Source of the DNA: Deferribacteres bacterium
GTDB lineage: Bacteria > Zhuqueibacterota > Zhuqueibacteria > Zhuqueibacterales > Geothermadaptataceae
Length of the DNA stretch: 18,125 nucleotides
Assembly: GCA_020633655.1 (NCBI GenBank)
Contig: JACKDF010000019.1
Location: 1-18,125 of the forward strand
Direction: 5' to 3'
The position numbers and the translations under genes are program-made. Under the pieces are notes generated by a model. The model made no database searches and was not told the DNA's origin. It saw only the letters and a list, made by a program, of their open reading frames with translations. Shown piece after piece: positions 6,975 to 15,076 of the stretch; the stretch's first letter is position 1, and every line of letters starts with the position of its first letter.

Positions 6975-8249
6975 TTACTCGATCTCTTCAACTGCTTCCA
7001 TTTCAGGAATCGTTTGTTGCACATTTTCTTTTTGTCGCCAGCGGGCAATTTTTTCTTTTAAATCATCACTTAAATTCAGCTTCTCCTCGGCCAGCTCGAT
7101 GTACAATTTTTCGTAACGACGGATCATTTGCTGAAAGGTGTAGTGTTCTTCAACTTTCTTGCGCCCAGCGGCAGCAAATTTTCGCCGTTTTTCTGTATTT
7201 TGCAACAAATCGATAATCGCGGCGGACATGGCTTCATCATCATCCGATGGCACGAGTATGCCGGTTTTGTTATTATCAACCAGCTCCGGATTGCCACCCA
7301 CATCCGTTGCGATGACGGTACGCGAGCAGGCCATGGCTTCGAGGATGGTGTTGCTCATGCCCTCGCTGAAGCTTGGCAAAATAAAAACATCCATTGCTCG
7401 AATATAATCGGGGATGTTTTTACGCCAGCGAATAAAAACCGTATTTTTTTCGATCCCAAGCTCCTGAATCATTGCCTTGGTTTCAGGATAAAGCGGGCCG
7501 GCACCGACGAGCAGCAAACGGGCCTTGGGTATCTTTGCAAAAACTTTCTTCGCAGAACGCAACAGCAGAGGATAATTCTTCACCTGCACCAGGCGGCCAA
7601 CCGAGCCGAAAACCGGTGTATCCTCAGGCAAATCGACAATATCCTTATAGTTTTCCACATGCCGGTGATCGATGAATTTATCGAGATCAACACCGTTGAC
7701 CAGCGTTTGAATTTTTTCACGCGGATAACCAATTCGTTTCGACAACTGATCACTCAGAACCTCAGAAACGCTGAGAATCTTGTCAAACCGGTCCCAAATG
7801 AATTGTTGGATAATCCGGTGTTTGCGGCTGTCGTCTTTCATCGTACCGTGTTCGCCGTGAATGATGACCGGTGTACGGGCCAATTTGGCGCCGCCATAGC
7901 CTTCGATGAGCGTGCTCCAGGCATGCGTGTGCAGCATATGGATTTCGTTTTCACGCAATTTGCCCGCAACTTTAAATGGCAGTGTGGAATCGTTGCCCCA
8001 TTTTCTTCCGGTGGAAACGACCTTGCAACGCTCCGGCTTCACCATTTTATGCAAAGAACCACCTTTAATAAAGGTGATGATGTAATTTTCAAATAATTCC
8101 GTATCGGTGTTGTTGACAATGTTGACGATGCCATTTTCTTTGCCACCAAAATGCAGCACCTGCATCAGGTGGGCAACACGAATTTTATCTATAGGTTGTT
8201 TTTTCACTTCTTCATTACTTTCTTGATCTGCTTCTTCATCCCGCGCCAT
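6975..8249 (-). CDS. GT4-family glycosyltransferase, resembling the XrtA/PEP-CTERM-locus type
   Basis: A 424-residue retaining GT-B glycosyltransferase, probably at the inner face of the membrane, adding a sugar to a lipid-linked repeat unit. Landmarks are the N-terminal GGKENGIVN loop (35-43), HGEHG (131-135), NGVD (185-188), the donor-domain GRLVQVKNYPLLL (218-230) and the EX7E motif E296-E304 in SEGMSNTILEAMA. The GG.ENG.VN plus HGEHG combination recalls the glycosyltransferase of exosortase-A-associated loci (TIGR03088-like; from memory, not searched). The ATG at 8249 overlaps the FemAB-like gene by 46 bp. A GTG at 8207 would give a 4-bp GTGA overlap and begin just before the conserved IRVAHLMQVLHFGG, so the true protein may be 14 residues shorter. 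The C-terminus is charged and helical. Confidence 0.9.
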   Translation of the reverse strand: MARDEEADQESNEEVKKQPIDKIRVAHLMQVLHFGGKENGIVNIVNNTDTELFENYIITFIKGGSLHKMVKPERCKVVSTGRKWGNDSTLPFKVAGKLRENEIHMLHTHAWSTLIEGYGGAKLARTPVIIHGEHGTMKDDSRKHRIIQQFIWDRFDKILSVSEVLSDQLSKRIGYPREKIQTLVNGVDLDKFIDHRHVENYKDIVDLPEDTPVFGSVGRLVQVKNYPLLLRSAKKVFAKIPKARLLLVGAGPLYPETKAMIQELGIEKNTVFIRWRKNIPDYIRAMDVFILPSFSEGMSNTILEAMACSRTVIATDVGGNPELVDNNKTGILVPSDDDEAMSAAIIDLLQNTEKRRKFAAAGRKKVEEHYTFQQMIRRYEKLYIELAEEKLNLSDDLKEKIARWRQKENVQQTIPEMEAVEEIE

Positions 8250-9364
8250 TTTGCCTGAGCACCAAAGTAGGACGCAGCCGCTTTGCTGAAGGCTATTTCC
8301 ACAATGTGCGTATCCCGCGTTTTATCCGTCCAGCGGAATTTGTATTCCTCCAGCCCGCGCAGAAAATCATATTCATGGGCGTCTTCGGTAAAACTCGCTT
8401 CGATGGCTTTCCCCATCACCACCATACCAATGCTTTCTTTTTCAAGCTCGGGTTCCATGCCCGCCTGATAATAATATACATGACCGTCGTAGGCAAAACA
8501 ATAGAGCGTTGCAACGGGCACATCATCGACTTCCAGCACGTAAAAGCGCAGATACCCGGCTTCCAGAAGGGGCGCTGCGATTTTTGTATGAAACTGCTCC
8601 CGCAAAGGATCATCGAATTTGCTCTCGCCTTCTTTGGTTTCCCAACGCTTGCGATGCAATTCGTAAAGCACGCTAACAGTCTTTTCTGCCTCTTCCATTG
8701 TATCGGATTTACGAAAAACAACTTTGTGATTCTTTTCAAGGTTGCGCGTACGGCGGCGAACATTATAGCGCATATTTTTGGAAAGCGAACCTACAAAGTC
8801 GTCATAATTTCCCTGAAGCGGGATAAAGGGACAAGTTTTCCAGTAACGTTTTTCTGCGTAAAGCCCATGCAGTTGCGCCCAATCCTGCATTCGCGGCAGC
8901 AGCAACGAATCATCGCGCAAATCACTGAAATGCAAGCCATCCACATTGAGTTGCTGCAAACTATCCAATAGTATTTCAAAAAGTCGCTCCTCCGCGAAGT
9001 CGCCAATTATCGCATCGAGATATTCGGAGGATTCATGCCCGGAGCCTATCAGGAAAAGCACTTCAAGTTTTTTACCAAGAACTCCCGGAACATGTGCTTT
9101 ATACATCGGCAAGATTGCCTGTAATTGGTCTTCTTCATTACGAACCATTAAAATACAAAGCTGTTTTTCCGACGCAATCTTCTCGTAAAAAGTCCACCAG
9201 TAAAATTGCCATTCCCATGTCAGGAAAAAACTCTTTTTCAGACTGTGCTCAAGAAGATTATTCCATTCCCCGCGTAAATTTTGAAAGGCTTTTGTCGATG
9301 TGATTATTTCAGTTTTATATTCGGTTTCTCTCAGATTCGCAACAGTAACAATATTTTCACCCAA
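8204..9364 (-). CDS. FemAB/CelD(BcsL)-like GNAT-fold acyltransferase
   Basis: A double-GNAT-fold protein of the COG5653/Acetyltransf_6 type. Such proteins in EPS loci are thought to transfer an acyl or aminoacyl group to a polysaccharide precursor. Landmarks, numbered from the chosen start, are FFLTWEWQFYWW (about 46-57), SKNMRYNVRRRTR (195-207), RFYVLEVDDVPVATLYCF (about 273-290) and the hallmark YDFLRGLEEYKFRW (332-345). The frame stays open to a TTG at 9406, but a strong AAGGGAG Shine-Dalgarno sequence (9371-9377), embedded in the deacetylase stop codon region, lies 6 nt before a TTG at 9364. I therefore place the start at 9364 (386 residues) rather than 9406, which would overlap the deacetylase by 31 bp. 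Its end overlaps the glycosyltransferase start. The donor is unknown. Confidence 0.85.
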   Translation of the reverse strand: MGENIVTVANLRETEYKTEIITSTKAFQNLRGEWNNLLEHSLKKSFFLTWEWQFYWWTFYEKIASEKQLCILMVRNEEDQLQAILPMYKAHVPGVLGKKLEVLFLIGSGHESSEYLDAIIGDFAEERLFEILLDSLQQLNVDGLHFSDLRDDSLLLPRMQDWAQLHGLYAEKRYWKTCPFIPLQGNYDDFVGSLSKNMRYNVRRRTRNLEKNHKVVFRKSDTMEEAEKTVSVLYELHRKRWETKEGESKFDDPLREQFHTKIAAPLLEAGYLRFYVLEVDDVPVATLYCFAYDGHVYYYQAGMEPELEKESIGMVVMGKAIEASFTEDAHEYDFLRGLEEYKFRWTDKTRDTHIVEIAFSKAAASYFGAQAKWRGMKKQIKKVMKK

Positions 9365-9375
9365 AGATTTCTCCC

Positions 9376-10413
9376 TTAATTTGACAGTCGTTTCATCTTT
9401 CCCCAAATGCCTGTCGCTTTTGACAAAAAGAATGGAAAATTGGGTGAGCGAACAATATTAATACGTTTCAGTGCGTATATATCTTCACCAACGCCATTTA
9501 ATCCATCAATTTGTGACAGAGCGGTCTCGTATCCAAGTTTTTGCAGTACTTTTTTATCTCTATGTGTAAAATCGCTGGGTGTCCCGTTCGGATAACTAAA
9601 CAAGGTGCACGGTTTATTTAATTGGGCTTCGATGGCCATTTTTGAATTCAGCAATTCCGAATGCACTTCTTCCTCTGTCAAAGTCGACAGAATCGAATGG
9701 CTGCAGGTATGTGATCCAATTTCAATCAAGCCGGATTCAACCATTTGGCTGACTTCATCCCAATCCAAAAAGTCATATCGCTCGTCCATTTCATCAATAA
9801 ACGAACGCATTCCTTCGATTTGCCGCTCCAGTTCCATTATATGCTGTTCCCGCTCATCACGGGATTTGGATTTCAGATACTTGCGGATTTTATCGGAGGA
9901 TTGAATTTTATTTTCAGGGGTGGAAATGTCGAACAGATCTTCACCATTTTCCGTTGGCAAGCGCAGACGCCGGATGGTCGCGCTGTAAATAATGGAATCG
10001 ATGCGCTCCGTCCACAACTTCTCCCCTTTGCTGCCAATAAAATCCGTGGTAATGAAGATGGTCGCCGGTACATCGTGTTTTTTTAAAACAGGAAAAGCAA
10101 CGCGGTAATTATTACGAAATCCATCATCAAAGGTGATGGCAACAGCGTTGGGTGGCATTTTCTTTTTACCACTGACCATTTGCACCATATCGCTCAGGGA
10201 CACAGGAGTGCACTTTTTCTTCACCCAGCTTATCTGCCGGTCAAACATCTCCCGGGACACACAATTTCGATTAACATAATTTTCTGAACCCGTTTCCAAC
10301 ACCCCATGATAGGTGAGAATGAGTCCATTTTTTCTATTCAGATAGCGTGTTAGTTCGAACAATCCGGTGACATGCATCGAAGTGTAAAAAGCAGATTTCA
10401 GCAATTCAGACAT
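9376..10413 (-). CDS. Polysaccharide deacetylase (CE4/NodB family)
   Basis: A 345-residue metal-dependent deacetylase that removes acetyl groups from N-acetylhexosamines. It has the NodB motif 1 TFDDG (94-98, D96 and D97), motif 2 SHTCSH (H235 and H239 as metal ligands) and an N-terminal TYHGV stretch (34-38). A charged helical insert (about 165-215) separates the two motifs. There is no convincing signal peptide, so it may act on a lipid-linked intermediate at the cytoplasmic side or be peripherally exported. ATG start at 10413, 81 bp after the polymerase/ligase gene. Its stop codon forms part of the Shine-Dalgarno region of the FemAB-like gene. Deacetylation would free an amine that the downstream acyltransferases could modify, a plausible but unproven link. 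Confidence 0.9.
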   Translation of the reverse strand: MSELLKSAFYTSMHVTGLFELTRYLNRKNGLILTYHGVLETGSENYVNRNCVSREMFDRQISWVKKKCTPVSLSDMVQMVSGKKKMPPNAVAITFDDGFRNNYRVAFPVLKKHDVPATIFITTDFIGSKGEKLWTERIDSIIYSATIRRLRLPTENGEDLFDISTPENKIQSSDKIRKYLKSKSRDEREQHIMELERQIEGMRSFIDEMDERYDFLDWDEVSQMVESGLIEIGSHTCSHSILSTLTEEEVHSELLNSKMAIEAQLNKPCTLFSYPNGTPSDFTHRDKKVLQKLGYETALSQIDGLNGVGEDIYALKRINIVRSPNFPFFLSKATGIWGKMKRLSN

Positions 10414-10494
10414 AACTCTTTATCTTTTGTTTTTATTGAAATTTTAAGAAGGCTTTCGCGCAAAGCAACTTAAACGAATCGCCTGTTTTATACC

Positions 10495-11862
10495 TTACAA
10501 ACGATGCGAATGCGGAGTATGAATCGCGGGTCGTGTTGTATTATACACCGGTTTAAATTCGGTATTTTCTGTGATCTCAGCGTACTGATCTCCACCCACA
10601 AGTTCCGCATTCGGATAGCGCCGGTCGAGGTTAAAAATCAGGACGCTGAACGCGACAAACCAATAGATTGTGTCCAAATCCTGATAGTTATGGGTATAAA
10701 TCCCGGCAGTAATCCCAAGCATCCCAATTTCAAGACCGAGGGCATAGAGCTGCAGATACGTTGGCGGACGGTCCTCTGACAATTTCAAGCGGACACGTCT
10801 GAAGTACCACCATGTCGTTGCCGCCATTGCCAGCCAGATGAATAAACCGACGGGTCCTTGTTCCACTGCAATTTTCAGATACGTATTGTGTGCGTCCCGA
10901 ACCCCGGTTACCGCCAGTTCTTCTTCCGGCACATAATTAACCGACAAGGGAGCATAGTGCCCTTTGCCAACACCAAAGGGGTAATCGGCAATCATTTTCA
11001 TGCTTGCTTCGTTAATTACACTCCGGGAGGCAGCACTTCCTTCGGAGGATGGATTGAGAATTGTCGCCATGTTTGCCCAGTATTCCGGCGGCGTCAACAC
11101 GAACACGAAGAGAATGCCACCAAATGCAAACGGCAAAATACTTTTTTTGCGAATGCGGTTTGGCGTAAAAATAAAGAAGAATGTAAAAGCAGTGACCAGA
11201 CCGACGAAGGTAGAACGCATCCCTTCGTTGGTAACTGGAAGGAAGTCAAGAATAAAGGGCATCATACCATATGCTGCTATTTTTTCATACCTGTTGCCGT
11301 AGAGCGCAAAAAGAATCAGCATGGGGAAAAACATAATCAGGTGCGTACCGGAACCACCTGTTGCAATACCCATCAAATCTTTGTCAATCCAGTCCCATTC
11401 TGCTCCCCAGCGCGCCATGAACGAGGTATACCAGCAACCGATGAGAATGGTATACATGAGATATTTCATCTCTTTTTCGGTGCGTATAATTTTCAACATG
11501 AGAAAGCTGAAAATAACAATTTTCATGAAGTCGAAGGTCTGTGACAGGGCGTAGCCTTTATTAATCGCTGCCCAGGCACAGGTGATAAAGCCCCAGGCAA
11601 GGAAGGCAAAAAGCCACTTCATTGGCAATTCAATGCGATTTTCATCTTCGTCTTTGAATTGATTGATATTGATGAGGTAAGAAATGATGAGTACTGAACT
11701 CAAAACAAACTGGAAGCGAATATCCTCAAGTCCACCGCCTATCTGACGGGGATTCATATGAAATAAAAAGACGTTTGCTAAAACACCGATGAAAGGACGG
11801 CGAAGCGTCCAACCACTCACGATGATAAGCACAACATATGCAAGTATGACTTTTAAGCCCAA
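10495..11862 (-). CDS. O-antigen polymerase/ligase family membrane protein (Wzy/WaaL type)
   Basis: A 455-residue polytopic membrane protein with about 10-12 hydrophobic segments. Wzy_C-type landmarks are GMRSTFVG (214-221), RSVINEASMKMIADYPFGVG (280-299) and, in the large periplasmic loop, DAHNTYLKIAVEQGPVGLF (323-341) with the key H325. The N-terminus (LRRPFIGVLANVFLFHMNP) resembles the putative O-glycosylation ligases of exosortase-A loci (TIGR03097-like, from memory). It either polymerises flipped repeat units or ligates the glycan to an acceptor; the sequence does not separate these roles. The likely start is TTG at 11862 with AGGGA and GGAG upstream; no in-frame ATG lies close by. The hydrophilic tail after about 415 is probably cytoplasmic. 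The gap to the flippase gene is 52 bp. Confidence 0.88.
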   Translation of the reverse strand: MGLKVILAYVVLIIVSGWTLRRPFIGVLANVFLFHMNPRQIGGGLEDIRFQFVLSSVLIISYLININQFKDEDENRIELPMKWLFAFLAWGFITCAWAAINKGYALSQTFDFMKIVIFSFLMLKIIRTEKEMKYLMYTILIGCWYTSFMARWGAEWDWIDKDLMGIATGGSGTHLIMFFPMLILFALYGNRYEKIAAYGMMPFILDFLPVTNEGMRSTFVGLVTAFTFFFIFTPNRIRKKSILPFAFGGILFVFVLTPPEYWANMATILNPSSEGSAASRSVINEASMKMIADYPFGVGKGHYAPLSVNYVPEEELAVTGVRDAHNTYLKIAVEQGPVGLFIWLAMAATTWWYFRRVRLKLSEDRPPTYLQLYALGLEIGMLGITAGIYTHNYQDLDTIYWFVAFSVLIFNLDRRYPNAELVGGDQYAEITENTEFKPVYNTTRPAIHTPHSHRL

Positions 11863-11914
11863 CGTTCCCTGTCTCCATTAGATCATCGTAAATAATTAAT
11901 ATTACCTGCAAACA

Positions 11915-13462
11915 CTATCCAATTGCGGTCTTTTTTCGTGAAACAGGGAAAATCCTTTTTCTGATCTTCTGCGTTTTTTCCTTGAGAATTCGCGTTGCTT
12001 TTTGGGAGTCTTTGCTCAGCTCTTGTATCAAATCCTGTGCGAGCTGGAAGCGAAACAGGAAGTAGGAGCCAATATAGGTTATGCCACCGACAAAAGTCAG
12101 CACCAGCAACATGACTAAATCGGGCAAGGGATAAAAGAAGATGAATCCATATTGAAACAAAATCATCGCTGCCAGCATGACGAGGGTCATCGCAGTTGCC
12201 GGCCAAAGCGGCTCAAAACAATCAAACCAGGTGATTTTGGAATTGTTCGTGATCAGCGTAATCATCGTAAGCATGATAATGAATGCGACGACGAGAGCGG
12301 CGATCGCCACGCCTGAAAGACCAAACTGTACCCCAACAAAGGCAGCAATACCCATGAGTACGAATTCAAGGCCGCGACGCGCAGCAGTAAATTTCACCAA
12401 ACCCATACCGGTGAGCACTGAAGTAATAAAAGGATCGATGGTGAGCAAAATTCCGGAAATGCACATGATTTGTAACGGGGCAATGGTGTCGAGCCACTGA
12501 TCACCCAGTAAAATCGGTACGAGATAGGGGGCGATAACCGCCATACCCGCGAGGATCGGAAAGCTGATCAAACCGACTGCGAGAATGACCTTGCGAAATG
12601 CCTGGCGTACCCGCTCCGGTTCATCCTGTATGCGGGAAACAGCCGCAAAGACAACCGAATTCATCCCTTTGGTGAGATGTTTCTGGGGTAAGCGCATCAG
12701 CCCAAAGGCTTTGTCATAAATCCCCAAAGCACCACCGCCAAGAACTTTCAATACAGCGAAATTGGCGGCGTTATCGGCGCCATAGCGGAACAGGTTGCGC
12801 AGGAAAACCATGAAACCAAAGCTGAAGAGTTCCTTCGCCGCTTCGCGATCCCATTTTATTTTGGGAACCCATTTTGTCATAAATGCCGCCCAGACGCCGA
12901 CGATCATGATACCGATGAGTTTGCTGTAAATCAGGCTCCAGAATCCCCAACCGCTGAAAGCCATAATGATGGCATTTATCGTCGTGATCACACCCTCGGA
13001 CATGAGAATGATCGAGCGCTTTTTGAAATCCATGTTGCGTTGCATCATGGCCATGGGGGTTGTGGAAAAGCATTCCAAAACCATATAAAATGAAATGATG
13101 GGCAGTGAAGCGACCAGATCGTTGTAATTTACCCCATCGAAGAAATGCGCGATGAATGTGGTTGAGACCAGAATAATCAGCCAAAGTGCGATCTTAAAAG
13201 ACAGGTCCATCGTGAACAGCGTATTCACATGGGTGTCGGTAACCTCAGCGTTGCGCTGAATCAGCCCCATGTTAAAACCAAATTCACCAAATTTTGTGGC
13301 GAAACCGATGACGAGCATGCCTGTGGCAGCCATACCGAAATCTTCCGGCGTCAGCAAGCGTGCTAAAAAAACGATATTAACGAAATGCAGGGCAATACCC
13401 GCAAAACGGGCGCCACTTGTATAAAGTATTCCTATTTTAGTTTTGCTACCGAGGTCTTTCAT
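11915..13462 (-). CDS. Oligosaccharide flippase of the MOP superfamily (Wzx / WzxC-like)
   Basis: A 515-residue membrane protein with about 12-14 hydrophobic segments that would move undecaprenyl-linked repeat units across the inner membrane. The N-terminal LARLLTPEDFGMAATGMLV (33-51), followed by FGFNMGLIQR (61-70) and a VNTLFTMDL stretch, is typical of the WzxC/colanic-acid-exporter branch. The C-terminal tail is strongly basic (about 485-512). ATG start at 13462 with only a weak purine stretch upstream. The gene follows a 267-bp hairpin-containing gap and may begin the main assembly operon (flippase, polymerase, deacetylase, FemAB, GT). Specificity cannot be predicted. Confidence 0.9.
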   Translation of the reverse strand: MKDLGSKTKIGILYTSGARFAGIALHFVNIVFLARLLTPEDFGMAATGMLVIGFATKFGEFGFNMGLIQRNAEVTDTHVNTLFTMDLSFKIALWLIILVSTTFIAHFFDGVNYNDLVASLPIISFYMVLECFSTTPMAMMQRNMDFKKRSIILMSEGVITTINAIIMAFSGWGFWSLIYSKLIGIMIVGVWAAFMTKWVPKIKWDREAAKELFSFGFMVFLRNLFRYGADNAANFAVLKVLGGGALGIYDKAFGLMRLPQKHLTKGMNSVVFAAVSRIQDEPERVRQAFRKVILAVGLISFPILAGMAVIAPYLVPILLGDQWLDTIAPLQIMCISGILLTIDPFITSVLTGMGLVKFTAARRGLEFVLMGIAAFVGVQFGLSGVAIAALVVAFIIMLTMITLITNNSKITWFDCFEPLWPATAMTLVMLAAMILFQYGFIFFYPLPDLVMLLVLTFVGGITYIGSYFLFRFQLAQDLIQELSKDSQKATRILKEKTQKIRKRIFPVSRKKTAIG

Positions 13463-13531
13463 ATATACTTCAAATTAAATGTTGAGGTTGTTTTAACGAA
13501 GGTTCGTTATAAATATTTAATGAAAATAATG

Positions 13532-13584
13532 CTCAAAGTCCTCATGCCGGTTTGCGTTTTTTGCAATACCGGCATCCCTTTGAG
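13532..13584. repeat. Nested hairpin between the kinase and flippase genes
   Basis: Outer arms CTCAAAG (13532-13538) and CTTTGAG (13578-13584) enclose inner arms ATGCCGGTTTGC (13544-13555) and GCAATACCGGCAT (13563-13575), which have one small bulge. No T-run follows on the minus strand, so this is not a canonical intrinsic terminator. It lies in the 3' region of the trio operon. Confidence 0.7.
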
Positions 13585-13639
13585 GTACCAGGCATTTTTA
13601 GAATAAGATAAAATTGTACTGCGTGGTAAATATATAAAG

Positions 13640-13676
13640 ATTCCAGTATTCTGCTGAGAAACGCAGAAACTGGAAT
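13640..13676. repeat. ATTCCAGT..ACTGGAAT hairpin (dispersed-repeat type)
   Basis: The arms 13640-13654 and 13663-13676 pair as ATTCCAGT-A-TTCTGC with GCAGAA-ACTGGAAT, an 8-nt loop and one bulge. With the adjoining TGACA it resembles TGTCATTCC-type dispersed inverted repeats seen in many bacterial genomes (family resemblance from memory). It lies about 55 bp beyond the kinase stop codon and could serve as a terminator. Confidence 0.7.
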
Positions 13677-13729
13677 GACAGTTTGATAACTCGCAATCTA
13701 AAACTTGAAAATCTTATATCGAATTCACA

Positions 13730-15076
13730 TTATCTTAATAATTTCGGCATTATGACTTCTTCAAACTGTGCCAATGTATTTTCCACAGAGACACTGGTAT
13801 CCAGTGGATCGAAACCGTATTCTTTCGCGATCCTGTGGTACATTTCCCGCGAATGGGCCAATTGTACCGGTGTCAGTTGCGGTTTGCGTGAGAAAATGAT
13901 TTCCGGTTCGCTGTCCAGAAGAATGCCAATTTCCGGCTGCGGGTATTTTTTACAGATTTTTTCCCGTATTTCAATCTGATAATCCATCGGCCGGTTCTTG
14001 TAACCCGTTAAAATATCATAAATATAACGATCTGCAAGCACGACGCGGCCCTGGCGCAGCGCCGGCAAAACCCGGAACCACCAGCGCGTCCACATTTCAA
14101 CCACAAGGATAAAATAATAGAAAAAACTGCGAAAATTCAGTTTCCACTTGCTCAAGCCTGTCAACGCGCCAGGTTTTTCCTTGCGTTTTCCAGCGTAATA
14201 TTCTTTGTAATCCGAGCGGTAGGGATTTGGATTAAACAGAAAAAATAATTTTCTCAGTTTTAAAATACTGCCGCCCCAGGGCCCCATATACGCTTCGTGC
14301 ACGTTTAAACCAGTCTCTTTTAGTTTCTGCCGAATGGCTTTTATCGTCGTGCTCTTGCCCGCACCATCAGGCCCGATAAAGGCGATAACCTGTGCACGTT
14401 TGGGTCCGAAAAAATACGTACTTAAAAACCGCAGCCGCACTTGCAGCAAACGGAAAAAATTCGCCGGACGTTTTTTTAAACGCTTTTTGGCTTTTTTACT
14501 CAGTTTGCGGACAATTTTCGGATTATCGCAGGCATCCTCAAATTTGGAGGTAACCTGCTTGTACACCTCCAATAATCCAAAGGCACGTGTGCTGTTCTCG
14601 AGATAACGCGTATCGAGGCCGTTGCCAAGTTCGTGTTGCAAAAGTTCCCGGTGTTTCGCCTGTATTTCTTTTTTCGCGAGGATATTATGAAAAAGCAGGG
14701 CAAGCGTAAAATCCTCTTTACCCGGCGCATAATACCCCTCTTTCTGCACACGATTTTTTAAAATGCTCTTCGTGTCCATAAATTCCAAACCACGGTAAAC
14801 CATCATTTCGTGGACATCAAGCAGGAGCGAAATATCCCCGGAATGATGCAGCCACACTTTTTTGCCGGGATTCGTATAGCCATCTTTGATGAGCACAAAT
14901 CCATTTTCCCGGGCGCACGCTGCAAACTGGTCTTTTTGAGCCGGATCAACCAGCATATCGAGATCACGAATGGGCGCATCCAGAGTGGGATTATCACGCA
15001 AAACCACGTAACGAACATCCTGTTCATGCAATGCTGCCAATAATTTCAGATAAATTTCGTTTGAACGGGTTCTCAT
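13730..15076 (-). CDS. Nucleotidyltransferase-like domain fused to a thymidylate-kinase-like P-loop kinase
   Basis: A 448-residue two-domain protein. The N-terminal part (about 1-130) has YVVLRDNP and RDLDMLVDPAQ (37-47), the D-x-D pattern of small nucleotidyltransferase-fold (NTP_transf_5-like) proteins, then HHSGDISLLLDVHE. A basic linker (about 190-225) leads to the P-loop domain: FIGPDGAGKSTT (233-244, Walker A), LADRYIYD (347-354, the DRY motif of thymidylate-kinase-like enzymes) and a C-terminal lid and base region. It is longer than a plain dTMP kinase (about 210) and sits among glycan genes, so a substrate other than dTMP is likely. Its ATG overlaps the stop of the APH-domain gene by 4 bp. 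I infer phosphorylation or activation of a small molecule for the glycan; the substrate is unknown. Confidence 0.8.
   Translation of the reverse strand: MRTRSNEIYLKLLAALHEQDVRYVVLRDNPTLDAPIRDLDMLVDPAQKDQFAACARENGFVLIKDGYTNPGKKVWLHHSGDISLLLDVHEMMVYRGLEFMDTKSILKNRVQKEGYYAPGKEDFTLALLFHNILAKKEIQAKHRELLQHELGNGLDTRYLENSTRAFGLLEVYKQVTSKFEDACDNPKIVRKLSKKAKKRLKKRPANFFRLLQVRLRFLSTYFFGPKRAQVIAFIGPDGAGKSTTIKAIRQKLKETGLNVHEAYMGPWGGSILKLRKLFFLFNPNPYRSDYKEYYAGKRKEKPGALTGLSKWKLNFRSFFYYFILVVEMWTRWWFRVLPALRQGRVVLADRYIYDILTGYKNRPMDYQIEIREKICKKYPQPEIGILLDSEPEIIFSRKPQLTPVQLAHSREMYHRIAKEYGFDPLDTSVSVENTLAQFEEVIMPKLLR

Noticed and set aside
7128..8096. 322-codon plus-strand ORF opposite the glycosyltransferase
   Set aside because: Long but antisense to a gene with complete GT4 motifs; the translation has no recognisable domain.
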